A stretch of 64,000 nucleotides of DNA from Austropuccinia psidii. Lineage: Eukaryota > Basidiomycota > Pucciniomycetes > Pucciniales > Sphaerophragmiaceae. Location: contig JALGQZ010000018.1 of NCBI GenBank assembly GCA_023105745.1, forward strand, positions 10,925,338 to 10,989,337. The letters are read 5' to 3'. Below, piece by piece: positions 1 through 10,729 of the stretch (position 1 is its first letter; each line of letters opens with the position of its first letter). The notes under the pieces were generated by a model that had not been told where the DNA came from, made no database searches, and worked only from the letters and a program-made list of their open reading frames with translations. The position numbers were made by a program, and so were the translations under genes.

Positions 1-2771
1 AATGTAGACAAAGGTTTCATTAGACCAAGCTCCTCTTCAACAGGAGCACCTGTCCTTTTTGTCAAGAAAAAGGATGGAGGTCTTCGTTTGTGTGTTGACT
101 ACCACAAACTCAATGCTGTCACTAGGAAGAACAGATACCCTGTTCCTCCTATGAACCAGCTTCTTACCGTATTCAATGGTTCCACTATCTTCTCCAAGAT
201 AGATTTGCGTGGTGCATATAACCTTCTGAGAATCAAAGAGAGGGATGAGCACTTAACTGCCTTTAGAACCAAATATGGCAGTTATGAGTATTTGGTCATG
301 CCATTTGGTTTGACCAATGCTCCTGCTTCTTTCCAAAATCTAGTAAATGATATCTTTGCAGATTTTTTGGATGTGTTTGTTGTGGTTTATCTAGATGATA
401 TTATGGTCTTTTCCAGTTCTGAGGAGGAACATGTCAAACATGTGGCCTCTGTCCTCCAAAGACTGAGGGACAATAATCTGTTTGCCAAAGCCTCCAAGTG
501 TGTATTCCATGCCTCAAGTGTGGAATACTTGGGCTATGTTGTTTCAAGTGATGGCCTCAAGATGGATTCTTCAAAAGTTCAGCAAATCCTCAATTGGCCT
601 CAGCCCAAAAACATCAAGGCTCTTCAATCTTTCCTTGGCTTTGCCAATTTTTATCGACGTTTCATTAAAAATTATTCTAAAAAAATCACTTCTCTCACTT
701 CCCTCCTTAAAAAAGATTCTCCTTTCATCTTCAATGAGGAAGCTCTTAGTCAGTTTCAAGCACTCAAAGAAGCTTTCACCTCTGCTCCTATCTTATCTCA
801 CTTTAATCCTTCTCTACCTACTATAGTAGAGACTGATGCTTCTGATTATGCTTTGGGCGCCGTACTGAGCCAGGTGAATGACTCAGGAAAGCACCCCATT
901 TCATTTGATAGTTGCAAGCTCTTACCAGCTGAACTCAACTATGAAATTCATGACAAGGAACTCCTTGGCATAGTTTGGGCTCTCAAGCGCTGGAGAGCAT
1001 TTCTTCTTTCTCTTTCCAATCCTTTTGAGGTCTTGACAGACCACTCTTCCTTGCAGTATTTCATGTCTTCCAAAGTTCTTACTCGGCGTCAGGCCCGTTG
1101 GGCTGAATTTCTCTCAGAATTTCATTTCACTATCACTTACTGCCCAGGCAGGCTGGCCACTTTGCCAGATGCCTTGTCACGTCGGGAAAACGTGTACCCA
1201 GAGAGGGGGGTGGACTTCATTGGCAAGAATCCTCAGAATTTTCATCAAGTACTTAAGCAAGATGGAATTCAAGAGTCAAGATTCTTCTCAATCAAAGTGG
1301 AAATTTTCTCAGATTTAGTTGACAAGATTCAAAAAGTATGGCAAGACAAAGACTATAAAGAAATACTCAAGCAACTAGCAAGAGGTGAATCAGTTCCAGA
1401 TTATTCTCTTGAACCTCAAGCCAAGTTATTATTATTCAAAGATAGAGTGGTAATCCAAGCAATGAATAACTTCAACTCAATATTCTTCAAAAGCGTCATG
1501 AATCACCATTGGCTGGCCATCCTGGCCAGGAGAAGACCCTAAAGCTCATCAAGAGGGATTTTTATTGGGCTGGCATGAATCAATTCATCAAGGACTATGT
1601 GTCCTCATGTCAGCAATGTTCAAGAAACAAGAACATTCATCACAAGAAGTTTGGATTACTCAAGCCTCTTTCAATTCCATCTGGTCCTTGGAATTCATTA
1701 TCAATGGACTTCATCACTCAATTGCCACTGTCCAACAACTTTGATTCAATTTTAGTAGTTGTGGACAGATTCTCAAAAATGGCAATCTTCAATCCAGCTT
1801 ATGGCACAATCACTGCTCTGGATTTAGCTCAAATCTTCATTAGTAATGTATTTTCCAAGCATGGACTTCCAGTCAGTATTGTAAGTGATAGAGGATCCTT
1901 ATATGTTTCATCATTTTGGACTCAATTGTGTCAGCAGCTCAAGATATCAAGAGATCTTTCAACTGCCTTTCACCCTGAAACAGATGGACAGACAGAGAGG
2001 GTAAATCAGATACTAGAACAGTACCTTCGGATGTATGTCAGCTATCATCAAGATGACTGGTACACCTGGCTCCCTCTGGCTGAATTTGCCTATAATAATG
2101 CAGAACATTCATCAACCAAGCAATAACCTTTTTTCACCATTTATGGAAGAAATCCCAGCTTTGACTCAATCCATATTTCTCAAGACTCACCTGCTGGAAA
2201 GTTATCAACAAAACTCCAATCAGTACAGCAAGTTGTCAAAGAAGAATTAGAGTCAGCAATAAGGAGATTCAAGAAGTATGCAGATAGAAATAGGGCAATT
2301 CCACCTGATTTCCAACCTGGGGACAAAGTATGGCTAGCTTCCAAGAACATCAAGACAACAAGACCCACCAAGAAATTATCAGAAAGATGGTTGGGACCCT
2401 TTGAAGTTCTTAAGAAGATTGGCAGCCATGCATATCACCTCAAGTTGCCTCAGCAATCGAAGACAGTTCACCCTGTATTCCATGTGTCCTTATTAGAACC
2501 AGTTAAGCATCCAACTATCCCAAATCGTCATCAATTTCCGCCACCACCAGTTTTAGTGGAAGAGCAAGAAGAATGGGAAGTGGCTCAGGTTCTGGACTCA
2601 AAACTCAAAAGAGGTAAATTATGGTATCTTGTAGAGTGGAAAGGATTCAGTGAAGACCCAGAAAGAACCACTTGGGAACCAGCTTCCAACCTTACCAACT
2701 CACCAGACCTTGTCAAGGATTTCCACTCATTGTATCCAGACAAGCCTGGTCCAAATACCTCAAGAGTTTGA
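1..2771 (+). pseudogene. A1 pol: RT-RNase H-integrase-chromodomain, two lesions
   Basis: The frame is open from base 1. The RT block includes MPFGLTNAPASFQ (about 298-337) and the active site YLDD (388-399). RNase H follows (TDASDYALG from about 832; [10 protein letters not shown] near 1035). Integrase has an HHCC zinc finger (about 1500-1640) and a DDE core: MDF near 1705, VSDRG near 1881, TDGQTERVNQ near 1980. A canonical chromodomain lies at about 2570-2740 (EWEVAQVLDSK, YLVEWKGF, TTWEP). Two lesions break it: a one-base frame change between about 1475 and 1500, and an in-frame TAA at 2124-2126 where relatives read Thr in a KQTPF context. All catalytic residues checked are intact, so this copy died recently. 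Pol makes and integrates the element cDNA; chromodomains of this class bind modified histone tails. Confidence 0.92.
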
Positions 2772-3262
2772 TTTTATGGTGCTTGGTGGGGAGAAGAAGT
2801 TATGAAAGTAAGTTCCTCTCCTGGCATGCACCTTTAAGGGGTTATTCTACCCATATGTTGTTGTAAGCATCACCTTGGCCACTTTGTGAGCACTTCTCAA
2901 TCCTTTGGACAGGTTCAGGAAGCATACAACATCAATACACTCCATTTGGACCTTATCAAGATATGGCCAAATGTTTCTTTCTTTATTTATGTTTTCATTT
3001 TCTTTCTTTATTACCATTTCAATTTATTCCAATCATCATAATTCAAGACATCCATTACTCCAAGTCATTTACGGCAATTCTTCTCAGAAGCCATTTATGG
3101 CAATTCATCTCAGAAGTCATTATGGCAATCTTTTTCAATTTTATGGTGCTTGGTGGGGAGTGGAAGTTATGAAAGTAAGTTACATCTCCTGGTATGCATC
3201 TCTGAGGGTTCTAATTCTTGTAAAAAATCACCTTGGCCACTCTGTGAGCATCAAATGCTTGG
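2772..3262 (+). repeat. Two copies of a 3' UTR module in A1
   Basis: Copy 1 (2772-2895) and copy 2 (3142-3262) share a start around ATGGTGCTTGGTGGGGAG, a central AAAGTAAGTT, a CTCCTGG(C/T)ATGCA block and an end around CACCTTGGCCACT. They are roughly 75-80% alike by eye and separated by an A/T-rich spacer. The same pair occurs at the same place after pol in A2 (about 45068-45190 and 45330-45460, minus strand), so the duplication is a family trait. Function is unknown. The GTAAGT looks like a 5' splice site, and a structured RNA-export or 3'-end element is also possible. Confidence 0.7.
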
Positions 3263-3523
3263 TTTTCATTTTTCCGACACTTTTTTGGCCAGAATCAAGC
3301 AACTCACCACAAGAAGGACCAACCATCAGGATTTTTCTTTTTTTCTTTCTTTACTCTCATTTTCTCTTATTATTTTTCTTTCTTTCTTTTATTTCTTTAA
3401 AGCAGCAGCATCCCCTCCCCAAGTCATGTATTGGGAGGTTCCATTATCTTTTTATTTTTTATTTTTTAGTAGTTATAAGAGTGGGGATAGAAGCCAAACC
3501 AAACACAAACAAGGAAAAGGAAA

Positions 3524-4818
3524 CTAGTTATCTCTACCCAGGTCATCAAAAGTTCTCTGGAAGTCATTTATCAACTCATCCTCATACCAGGCAAATTTTG
3601 CAGCCATCTCTTCAGAAGCAGTACCTGGAATAGTCCTGTCATTGGCATACATAATCACCTCTCTGCTATTTCTATCAACCCTCCTGAACAATCTGGCCAC
3701 AGCATCTTGATTTTCACTAGCGGCGTTGGGATCTTCTCTGGTAACCCGGATAGGCCAACGTTCTCTTCTTTGGAAGACTTGGGCGGCAGGAAAGGGCAAA
3801 GGGGATAATCCATCTCTTCTTCTGCTGGAGCTGGCCACAGGTTGGAGTTGACGGGAGGTGGTTATGGGTGAGTTTCTAGACTGTTTAACTGGTGATGGTC
3901 TTACTGCTTGATTCAAGGCAGGCCTGGTGGTATGGGAAGTGGTTGGTGAAGGAGGAGGAAGGGTTGTAGGAATGGAGGCAAGCATTGGTTGGAAGTTTCT
4001 TGGAGTGCTGGGAATAATTTGGCTTTGAAATCTGGTGTTGGCAAGAGGTTGAGAAGAGGAATTGCTGGATGGATGGCCACTTGAATGAGGAATAACTTGA
4101 ACTTCTTCACCATCCAACTCATCACTTCCTTCAGCATCTGGATCTGATGGGGAATCAACAATTCTTCTTAGCTTCTTCACTACTTTCACCACTCCATCAG
4201 CATTGGTCCTTGAAATTGGAATTTCTGAGCTGTAGTGGATGGGCCTACCACCAATTGGAATGGACCCTCCAACATTAGTCCACCTGGCCACATCCCTCTG
4301 CCTGGAACCAGTCACTACATCAAAATATTAGCATCAATTCAATCAAAAGATGCAATTCACTCACATTGAGAAAACCCAGAAGTTGTATCAGGGGTAGGTT
4401 CCTCAAGAATGGGGAATTCCTGCCCATAAGGCCCATCCTTCCTACTCCACAAGTGTCTCCTGACCTGGGACAAAGTTGATCCGGTACGGCGGCATGGCTT
4501 CTTCCCAATAAAGCAGAAATGGCATTTTGACGATCAAGGATTGTAATGTTGAAAGCAATCCTTACCCCTGGCCAAACACTCAGTACAGGCAGGATCAAGA
4601 ACTTCAACTGCTCTGAACCCATCATATGTTTGGGAGGGGTCAAAATGGCCAGAAGACGCCATGGAAGGAGAAGACAATCGACTGAAGACGCCAGAACCAT
4701 GAAGAATAGACAGTGGCGGTGCAGAAGGGGAAGATTCAGTGAGCTCAGTCAGTTTGGAACTCATAACTGAAGAATATGCAAGCAGAAGATTCAAGACGTC
4801 AGAATCAATCCACTCCAT
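3524..4818 (-). pseudogene. Antisense spliced gene in A1: Zn2Cys6-like protein, one nonsense codon
   Basis: Exon 1 (4818-4365) and exon 2 (4314-3524) join across a 50-nt intron to give 414 codons plus stop. Exon 1 encodes C-x2-C-x6-C (Cys codons at 4587, 4578, 4557), ten codons, then C-x2-C-x6-C (4524, 4515, 4494). This spacing fits the fungal Zn2Cys6 binuclear cluster. A TGA at 4536-4534 interrupts the linker; it reads CCT TGA TCG, as expected from CGA by CpG decay. The middle is Ser/Pro/Arg-rich and probably disordered; the C-terminus is charged and probably helical (EEMAAKFAWYEDELINDF). The product would be a DNA-binding, regulator-like protein. I recall similar uncharacterised proteins in many A. 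psidii copies. The start is the ATG at 4818; an internal Met (MSSKLTEL) is an alternative. Whether it regulates the element or host genes is unknown. Confidence 0.75.
4315..4364 (-). other. 50-nt spliceosomal intron of the antisense gene
   Basis: On the minus strand the intron begins GTGAGT after exon 1 ...TCTCAAT and ends TTTTGATGTAG before exon 2 TGACTGG. A branch-point-like GATGCTAAT lies about 15 nt before the 3' end. Unspliced, the frame meets TGA right after the 5' site. Spliced, the codon phase is T|TG and the frame continues through SQLTGSRQRD. Intron size matches the Harbinger intron in this window (56 nt). Confidence 0.8.
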
Positions 4819-5716
4819 ATCAAGAAAAAAAGAACTTGACTCAAGGAAATGGGGCCATAACTCAATTATGCCCCCCTCAAAGCCTCTAAGGTGAAGGTTT
4901 ATACCCCTTTGGGGCTGAACTCATCACCCAGGGCCTCCCCTGCAACTTTGGGGAGGCCAGGATCTTGATGGTCCTGGACCCCATCAATGGGTCCAGGCCA
5001 TGTAGGGTAAAAATTGGGTAAGGGCCATTTCTGGACCCCTTGGTCACCCTGGGTACCCAGCAAATTTGGGCCCAGGGGCTCCATTTTGGTCCTGGGGGCC
5101 TCCAATAGCCCCCACGGACCGCGGACCGTAGGATCCCAAAGACTCGAAAAGGCCTATTATGGCCAAAAATCAAAAAAAATGCCCTAATCACTAAAACACC
5201 CAAAAAGGCCAAAAAGGCCATAAAAAGTATAATGCATCAAGATCACTCAGGATGGAGGCCACAGCCCTAAAACCATTTGGAGGGCTGTCTGAGGCCATTT
5301 CCTTGGACAATGGGGACAAAACCCCTTGGAGGAAAGTTTCATTCATTAATTGGATTAAGTCTGGGCCAATGATTACAAGTCAGATACTCATTGGGCACCA
5401 TTTTTTGAGCACAAGTGCTCAATGGCCTTTATTCTGGGATATATCCCAAGGCCACATCCCAAGGCATGGCTGATTGAATCAAAAGAAAAGAATGGCATAT
5501 TTTGGAAGGAATACTCACTCAATCTTGGAAAAAAAGGGGGGGAATCAAATGAATTTGGCAGGAAAGAAATAATGGAGGATTTTCAGGATAATGGTCAAGA
5601 GGAAAAGAAAATTAAAAAGAAAATTTTTTGAAAAAATGTGGGGATATTGAGATGCCACTCAACAGTGGCAGGGTATTATGGTGTTCAGGAGCCCACCAGT
5701 TTCAAGAGGGGAATAC
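4819..5716. other. A1 region between antisense gene and 3' LTR, ending in the polypurine tract
   Basis: No credible coding frame. The part from 4860 to 5250 is rich in G-runs, C-runs and GGCC words, unlike its A/T-rich surroundings. It should contain the antisense gene's promoter, since that gene starts at 4818 and reads leftward; no single motif stands out. The last bases, AAGAGGGGAATAC (5704-5716), abut the LTR and are the probable plus-strand primer tract. The A2 counterpart there is AGGTAGGGGGGTAC. Confidence 0.6.
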
Positions 5717-6478
5717 TGTAACAACCATCCATCAGGGGTAAGGGTATTCATTCATACACCCACTCAAACACCTCAAATCAGCAAATCCAGTATCTGCATC
5801 AGCAGTCAGTTTCAGCAATCTTCATTCTGAAACATGCATACAGCTTGGTACATCAATACAGCCTGTCAATACCTATACAGGTTGGATTCACCCAATACAG
5901 TTTCAATACACCAGTATGGAACTGTATGATCACTCAAATACACCACACCTCTTGTACAGGTTCTGTACAGCTGTACAGGACCTGTATTGGCCAGAGTCAA
6001 TTCAATCATCAATTATTCTCATGAAAATTCTTCCTCTGGATCAGGGCTGGTGATTCTCACATATACCAGCCCCTCTTTCTCCCCCCTGGGGACTTTTCCC
6101 CAGTTAATTAATTTAGTTTATTTATCATTTCATAATTATTCTTATCCTTATTTTTGGGTATTATAATTATTTAATTTTAAGTTAGTCTTTGCATTTCTCT
6201 CTTCGCCTGTACAGTATGAGTTGGGTGGCCATATCCTTATTAACCCTTCTCTTTCCATTCTGACAGGTTGAAACAGTGGACTTGGACTTGTTTGTGGTTG
6301 GCTCTTCTATTCTTTTACTCTTATCCTTTGTTGCTGCTTTTTCTTATATTTATTCTTTAGCAATTTATCTTTAACACTCTTAAGTGTATCTCATCTTATT
6401 TTATCTTTGAGCCCTCCATAAGTGAGTCCCAGTTTACTGAGTGCCAGGCCCTCTTCACTTCGAAGAGCCCCTGTGACA
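5717..6478 (+). repeat. A1 3' LTR (762 bp)
   Basis: Begins TGTAACAACC after a purine tract and ends CCCCTGTGACA. The last 70 bp match the complement of the A2 LTR start (GAGTGCCAGGCCCTCTT ... GAGCCCCTGTGACA). It contains CCAGTTAATTAATTTAG near 6100. That is the conserved block whose A2 version pairs with the primer-binding site, so it probably marks the RNA start. Confidence 0.85.
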
Positions 6479-6479
6479 A

Positions 6480-8618
6480 GCATGCAGTCAAGGCCTAGGA
6501 GCAGCCCTTCACCAAAGACAAATTGTGGATGGTGAACCAAGAGAAGGAGTAATTTGCTACATCTCAAGGCAGCTGAAAGATTCAGAAGCCAGGTATGGGG
6601 CAACCCAGACTGAATTTCTATGTCTAGTCGCGGCTCTAGAAAAACTCCATTATTATCTGGAGGGTGCAGTCCTTGAAGTCTACACAGACTGCACAGCATT
6701 GAAGTCTTTACTAAACATGAAGACTACAAATAGACATATGCTGAGATGGCAAATAGCCATCCAGGAGTATAGAGGGAACATGACCATCATATACAAGGAA
6801 GGTAGAAGCCATACCAATGCAGATGGCCTCAGCAGCTGGCCACTGGACAATGTCAAAAGCAATCCAGCTTATGACCCAGAATTTTCAGCAAAAATCCCTA
6901 TCTATTTCATGGAAATAGATAGGAGGAAAAACTTCAGATTATCTGAATGGGCACCAGAAAGTGGTACCCTTGACAGTGGAAACACTGACTCAGAAGGGAC
7001 AGAAACTCCCATACTGGGAATAAGTTCCTCAGAACTGCACAATGAATTCTTCAGTGCAGTACAGAAGTCTTATTCCAAACACAAACAGTGTAGCATACTA
7101 CTCCAACTCCTTCAACAAAAGTACAGGAGTCCAGAACTGGAAACCCAGCTGGATGAACCCTGGTTGAGGGCCTATAAGGACAATAGGTTTTTTCTTATAG
7201 ATGGCCTGCTCTACCACAGAGAAAAGCACAGAAGTGCACTCACAGTGGTAGACAGAGACCACATCTCATTGATCCTACAAGAATGCCATGACTGCCCCTA
7301 TATGGGACACATGAGTGAAGACAGGACCAAAGAGAGGGTAGCAGGCACAGCTTGGTGGCCCAAGTGGGAACAAGAGTTGAGTGAATACATCAACACTTGT
7401 GAAAGATGCCAAAAGGCAAATAGGAAACATGGGAAGAAGTATGGGTTACTTCAACACATAGAAGAACCCAAGCACCCATGGGAAACCATCAACATGGACT
7501 GGGTTACAGGACTTGTCCCAGGAGGCAAAGAAAACTATAATTCCTGTTTGATCATAGTTGATAGGTTCAGCAAGAGCAAAAGGGATGTATACCATTCCAT
7601 AAAGAAGACACAGCCATGGATACTGCTCTGTTGTTTTGGAACAACATCATATCTACCTGTGGAGTCCCTAAGATCATCATTAGTTATAGGGACCCAAAAT
7701 TCACATCTGAATTTTTGGACTATCTTATATGACATGCTTGGTACCAAACTTGCTTTTTCCACAGCTTACCATCCACAAACAGATGGCCTAGCTGAAAGGA
7801 TGATCCAAAAAATGGAGGACATCCTCAGAAGATTCTGTGCCTATGGCATGGAATACAAGGACCATGAGGGATACACCCATTATTGGGTTACCCTCTTACC
7901 AGCAGTCCAACTGGCTTATAATACAAGCCAGCACTCCACCACAGGTAAAACACCTGCACTGGTGGAGAAAGGGTGGAACCCCCTGTTGCCTGTGGATCAC
8001 TTAAAGAAAAATCTCCTGACTATCCACCCCACAGCCAAAGACTTCCATGATATGTGGAAGAGGGCCTGTGACACAGCTGCCAAATGCATAGCTGAGGAAA
8101 AAGAATACAATAAGCAGAGGTGGGACAAATCACATATGGAACCTGACTTCAAGGAAGGGGACCAGGTGTTAGTGTCTACACTGAACTTCAACAATCTCAA
8201 AGGACCTAAAAAGATGAGGGACTCATTTGTAGGACCTTTTACTATCATTAAGCTGATAGGAAGAAATTCAGTGGAAGTCAAACTCACTGAAGAGTTTTCA
8301 AGGAAACATCCAGTCTTTCCAGTGAGTTTGGTCAAACCATACTTCCAGACAGAGGAGGATAAGTTCCCCTCCAGGAGAAAGAACCCCACACCACAGGAGA
8401 TAGTGGAAGTGGAGGACTCCCCGGGACCTGTGAGTAAGATCATCAGGGCCAGGAAGATCAGACTCAATGGGAAGGATCAAAGACAATACCTAGTCAGATT
8501 CAAGAACCAGACAGCAGATAAGGACAAATGGTTGGCAGAGGATGCCAAACCAGATGGGAACCTTCATTTGAGGAGATTCAGAGCCTCTAGGAGGACTGAA
8601 CAGTCTCATCAATTATGA
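6480..8618 (+). pseudogene. B1 pol fragment: RNase H-integrase-chromodomain-like tail
   Basis: The frame resumes at 6480 with [12 protein letters not shown], the normal end of the RT connection domain, directly after the A1 LTR. RNase H motifs follow ([15 protein letters not shown] near 6680; NADGLS near 6815). The integrase HHCC finger is at about 7285-7420 (HDCPYMGH ... CERCQ) and the first Asp is in NMDWVTG near 7495. From about 7571 to 7715 the main frame is wrong, bounded by compensating indels. Read in the correct frame there, the second Asp motif is S-Y-R-D-P-K-F: the catalytic Asp is Tyr (codon 7685-7687). The Glu motif [13 protein letters not shown] is intact near 7790. The C-terminus carries a chromodomain-like segment (QYLVRFKNQ ... 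DKWLAEDA) and ends [12 protein letters not shown]. The same tail, in diverged form, ends the E protein. Confidence 0.9.
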
Positions 8619-8627
8619 GCCTTTTTT

Positions 8628-8639
8628 AGAGGGAGGGTA
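8628..8639 (+). promoter_or_regulatory. B1 polypurine tract
   Basis: AGAGGGAGGGTA lies between the pol stop and the LTR start TGTCAGCC. The same arrangement (GGAGGGAGGGTA) precedes the 3' LTR of E at 57744-57755. It is the expected primer for plus-strand DNA synthesis. Confidence 0.75.
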
Positions 8640-10077
8640 TGTCAGCCTGTGACTCAAAACCAGAGCACAAGCATGACAGCCAAAATACCATAAACCAATG
8701 GTATAGCCAAGATACCACCAAAACATGGAGCTGAGCCAAATCAGCTCAAAAGGTATCAAAAGAAAGAGGAAACTCACCTCTTCCTGAAAATATAAGTCCC
8801 ATCACCATAGGACTAGAAATAACAAAGTTATTCCTGCTCAAAGTTATTGCTGAGCATAAACCTTAATTTTCACCTCTCATATAAAATATAGAAGGAGAGG
8901 CTTAACCCCATCAAATTGGTACTCAGAATGAAGCTCTAAGCCAGGGCTATCCAATGGTACCAGCCAAACTGAGCTAGCACCAAGATTACTGGAGTTATGG
9001 TCAATTTCAGGCCAAATAAGGGTGAACAAAACATTCACCTCTCATCTAACTTCTACAGTTTTAGTGTGGGATACCTGAAGTGGGGTCTTTTTGGAAAGAG
9101 AACAATCAGGGCTATCTGATGGTGTCATTCATTTCCTCATATCTCAACTACTGTAGACGCTATGGGCAAACAAGCTCAATACAGCTTTTTGCCTAAAACA
9201 CACAAATGTACAAATATCTTGTACATGGGATACCTTTGCCATACTTAATGATACCCATATCAAATGAGGTACCATTGTGTAGAGCACATACAGGGCTACA
9301 CACGGAACCAATTTTGAGGTTGATATCTCAAGAATTTACAAAGTTATGGCTGTTTTAAGGCTAAAATCCCACCTGCTGTCATATACAGCCTTACCATGGG
9401 ATAATATCCCATAATCATGAATATGAGGTGTCAAATAGACGAAGAAGCATGTTTTTACTTCAATACCTCATATGTCAGTCAATACTGGGGTCCCATACAG
9501 TTTCTGTACAGCATTCTACGCGTCATACACGTCAGAATCAGGCTGTGAGGTCCCCAGATGAAAGTTTTCACCCTGTATTGGTGAAAACCGCCCAGATGTG
9601 GTTTCAAAACCAAATCTGAGCCCAATACAGGCTATACAGGCTGTTTGCAAACCACAAGCCAGTAATAGAAAGTGAAAAATCTTCACTTCCTCTATGTGGA
9701 AAGTTCTAGCACCCTTTCCACCCCATTTCAGGATAAAAAGGAGGCTTTTCACAGCCAGAATTGTCTCCTCATCCTGCTATTGAATACCCTACATAGTAAA
9801 CTGTCAAAAACAGTTTTACTCTTGGGTAATAAACAGGTATAAATATATATTTAATTATTGTAACTGTTATTATAGTAACCCAACTGGTAAGATTGCACCC
9901 TGGGTTCTCAATAGCCCTCACCACCACTATTTCTCAATAGTAGAACCCCTTAATTATATTATAAATCATCTTTAAAAAACCAAAAACCCTCATTTTAAAT
10001 CAATTTTCTACATGTTACAGTCATAATTCTAGTTGTAAATACCCTTATTACCACTTCAATATAGACTCAGCCTGACA
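8640..10077 (+). repeat. B1 3' LTR (1438 bp)
   Basis: Runs from TGTCAGCCTGTGACTC to CAGCCTGACA. It is the same length as the solo LTR at 29113-30550 (1438 bp) and aligns with it throughout by eye. A TATA-like GATAAAAAG (9732-9740) is conserved as GATAAAAG in the other B-type and E LTRs and probably drives transcription from the 5' copy. Short frames inside are not conserved genes. The bases 10078-10111 beyond it are unclassified. Confidence 0.88.
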
Positions 10078-10116
10078 AGCAGCCTCTTCTTGATTCAATA
10101 TATCTGGTGTCCATTA

Positions 10117-10669
10117 TGTTGAAATTCATGCATAATGCTGATGCACATGTGACAATCAATTCACATGCAAGCATTTGTGCCCTTAAACTAAGAAAGTCCG
10201 TTAGCTATGACATCATATCTAACTGACCAAATTGACTCACAGCGTATCTATCAGACATATAGAAAGACCATCATGTACCATTATCTCTGTTCCCTTTTTC
10301 TTCGGAGAACTCCTTTGTTAAGCTACCGCAGCCAATTCTTTCATACTACTACCGTAGTCAACTATCTTATTACTGTTGTTGTTATCTTTGTTCTCCCCAG
10401 TTAACCTCACCACAAGACTTTTTTATCATCTGAAGAGGTGTAGCCAGGTAACACCTTTCTCACTCAGCACAATTATATTAATTACTTATTAATTACTGAT
10501 GTTGTAGTTTCAAAATCAGACGCTATTGCCTATCCATTCACTTATATAGATTATAGATTAAAGTGGTGTCCACCTTTAGGTAGATCTTAGTTTATCTTTT
10601 TCATAATATCATACATCTAGACATGCCGTAGTTGATGAAATAAAACCACCTTTAGTTTGGTTTCTTACA
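10117..10669 (+). repeat. Copia 5' LTR
   Basis: TG...CA bounded, 553 bp, preceded by CATTA. A 65-codon frame inside it (from 10207) has a counterpart in the 3' LTR only because the LTRs are duplicates. Confidence 0.93.
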
Positions 10670-10729
10670 GATTTACAGTCTTGAAGCTCTATTGAACTAT
10701 CCATACGGTGGACAACACTTCCTTGAACA

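Larger units (their letters stand above)
1..6478 (+). mobile_element. Ty3/gypsy chromovirus A1 (5' part outside the window)
   Basis: The visible part runs from reverse transcriptase through RNase H, integrase and chromodomain (1-2771), then a long 3' region holding an antisense gene (3524-4818), a polypurine tract and the 3' LTR (5717-6478). The element ends ...CCCCTGTGACA. The next base resumes the pol reading frame of another gypsy element (B1), so A1 is nested in B1. The expected 3' target copy is AGCAT at 6479-6483; its partner lies left of the window. A2 (42991-60231, minus strand) is a diverged relative but lacks the antisense gene and has a longer LTR. Confidence 0.9.
6479..10077 (+). 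mobile_element. Ty3/gypsy element B1, cut by A1 (3' portion)
   Basis: B1 supplies RNase H, integrase, a chromodomain-like C-terminus, a polypurine tract and the 3' LTR (8640-10077). Its 5' part lies left of A1 and outside the window. Two solo LTRs of the same family occur at 29113-30550 and 41043-42472. The LTR start TGTCAGCCTGTGACTC is shared with the non-autonomous element E, making B-type elements the likely source of E's missing enzymes. Confidence 0.88.

Noticed and set aside
2905..3633. 242-codon open frame on the plus strand after A1 pol
   Set aside because: Phe/Ser/His-rich, pyrimidine-driven, overlaps the 3' UTR module and the end of the antisense gene, no domain and no match to A2.
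4886..5221. 111-codon minus-strand frame upstream of the antisense gene
   Set aside because: Gly/Pro-rich translation of a G/C-rich patch, no ATG context or motif conserved in A2; more likely promoter/leader of the antisense gene.
4860..5250. Possible homology between this A1 segment and the GGCC-rich part of the A2 LTR
   Set aside because: Shared words such as GGACCGTAGG and GGCCAAAAA are short; I could not align the segments beyond composition.
10207..10404. 65-codon frame repeated at 14757-14954
   Set aside because: Lies in the two copia LTRs; duplication explains the repetition.
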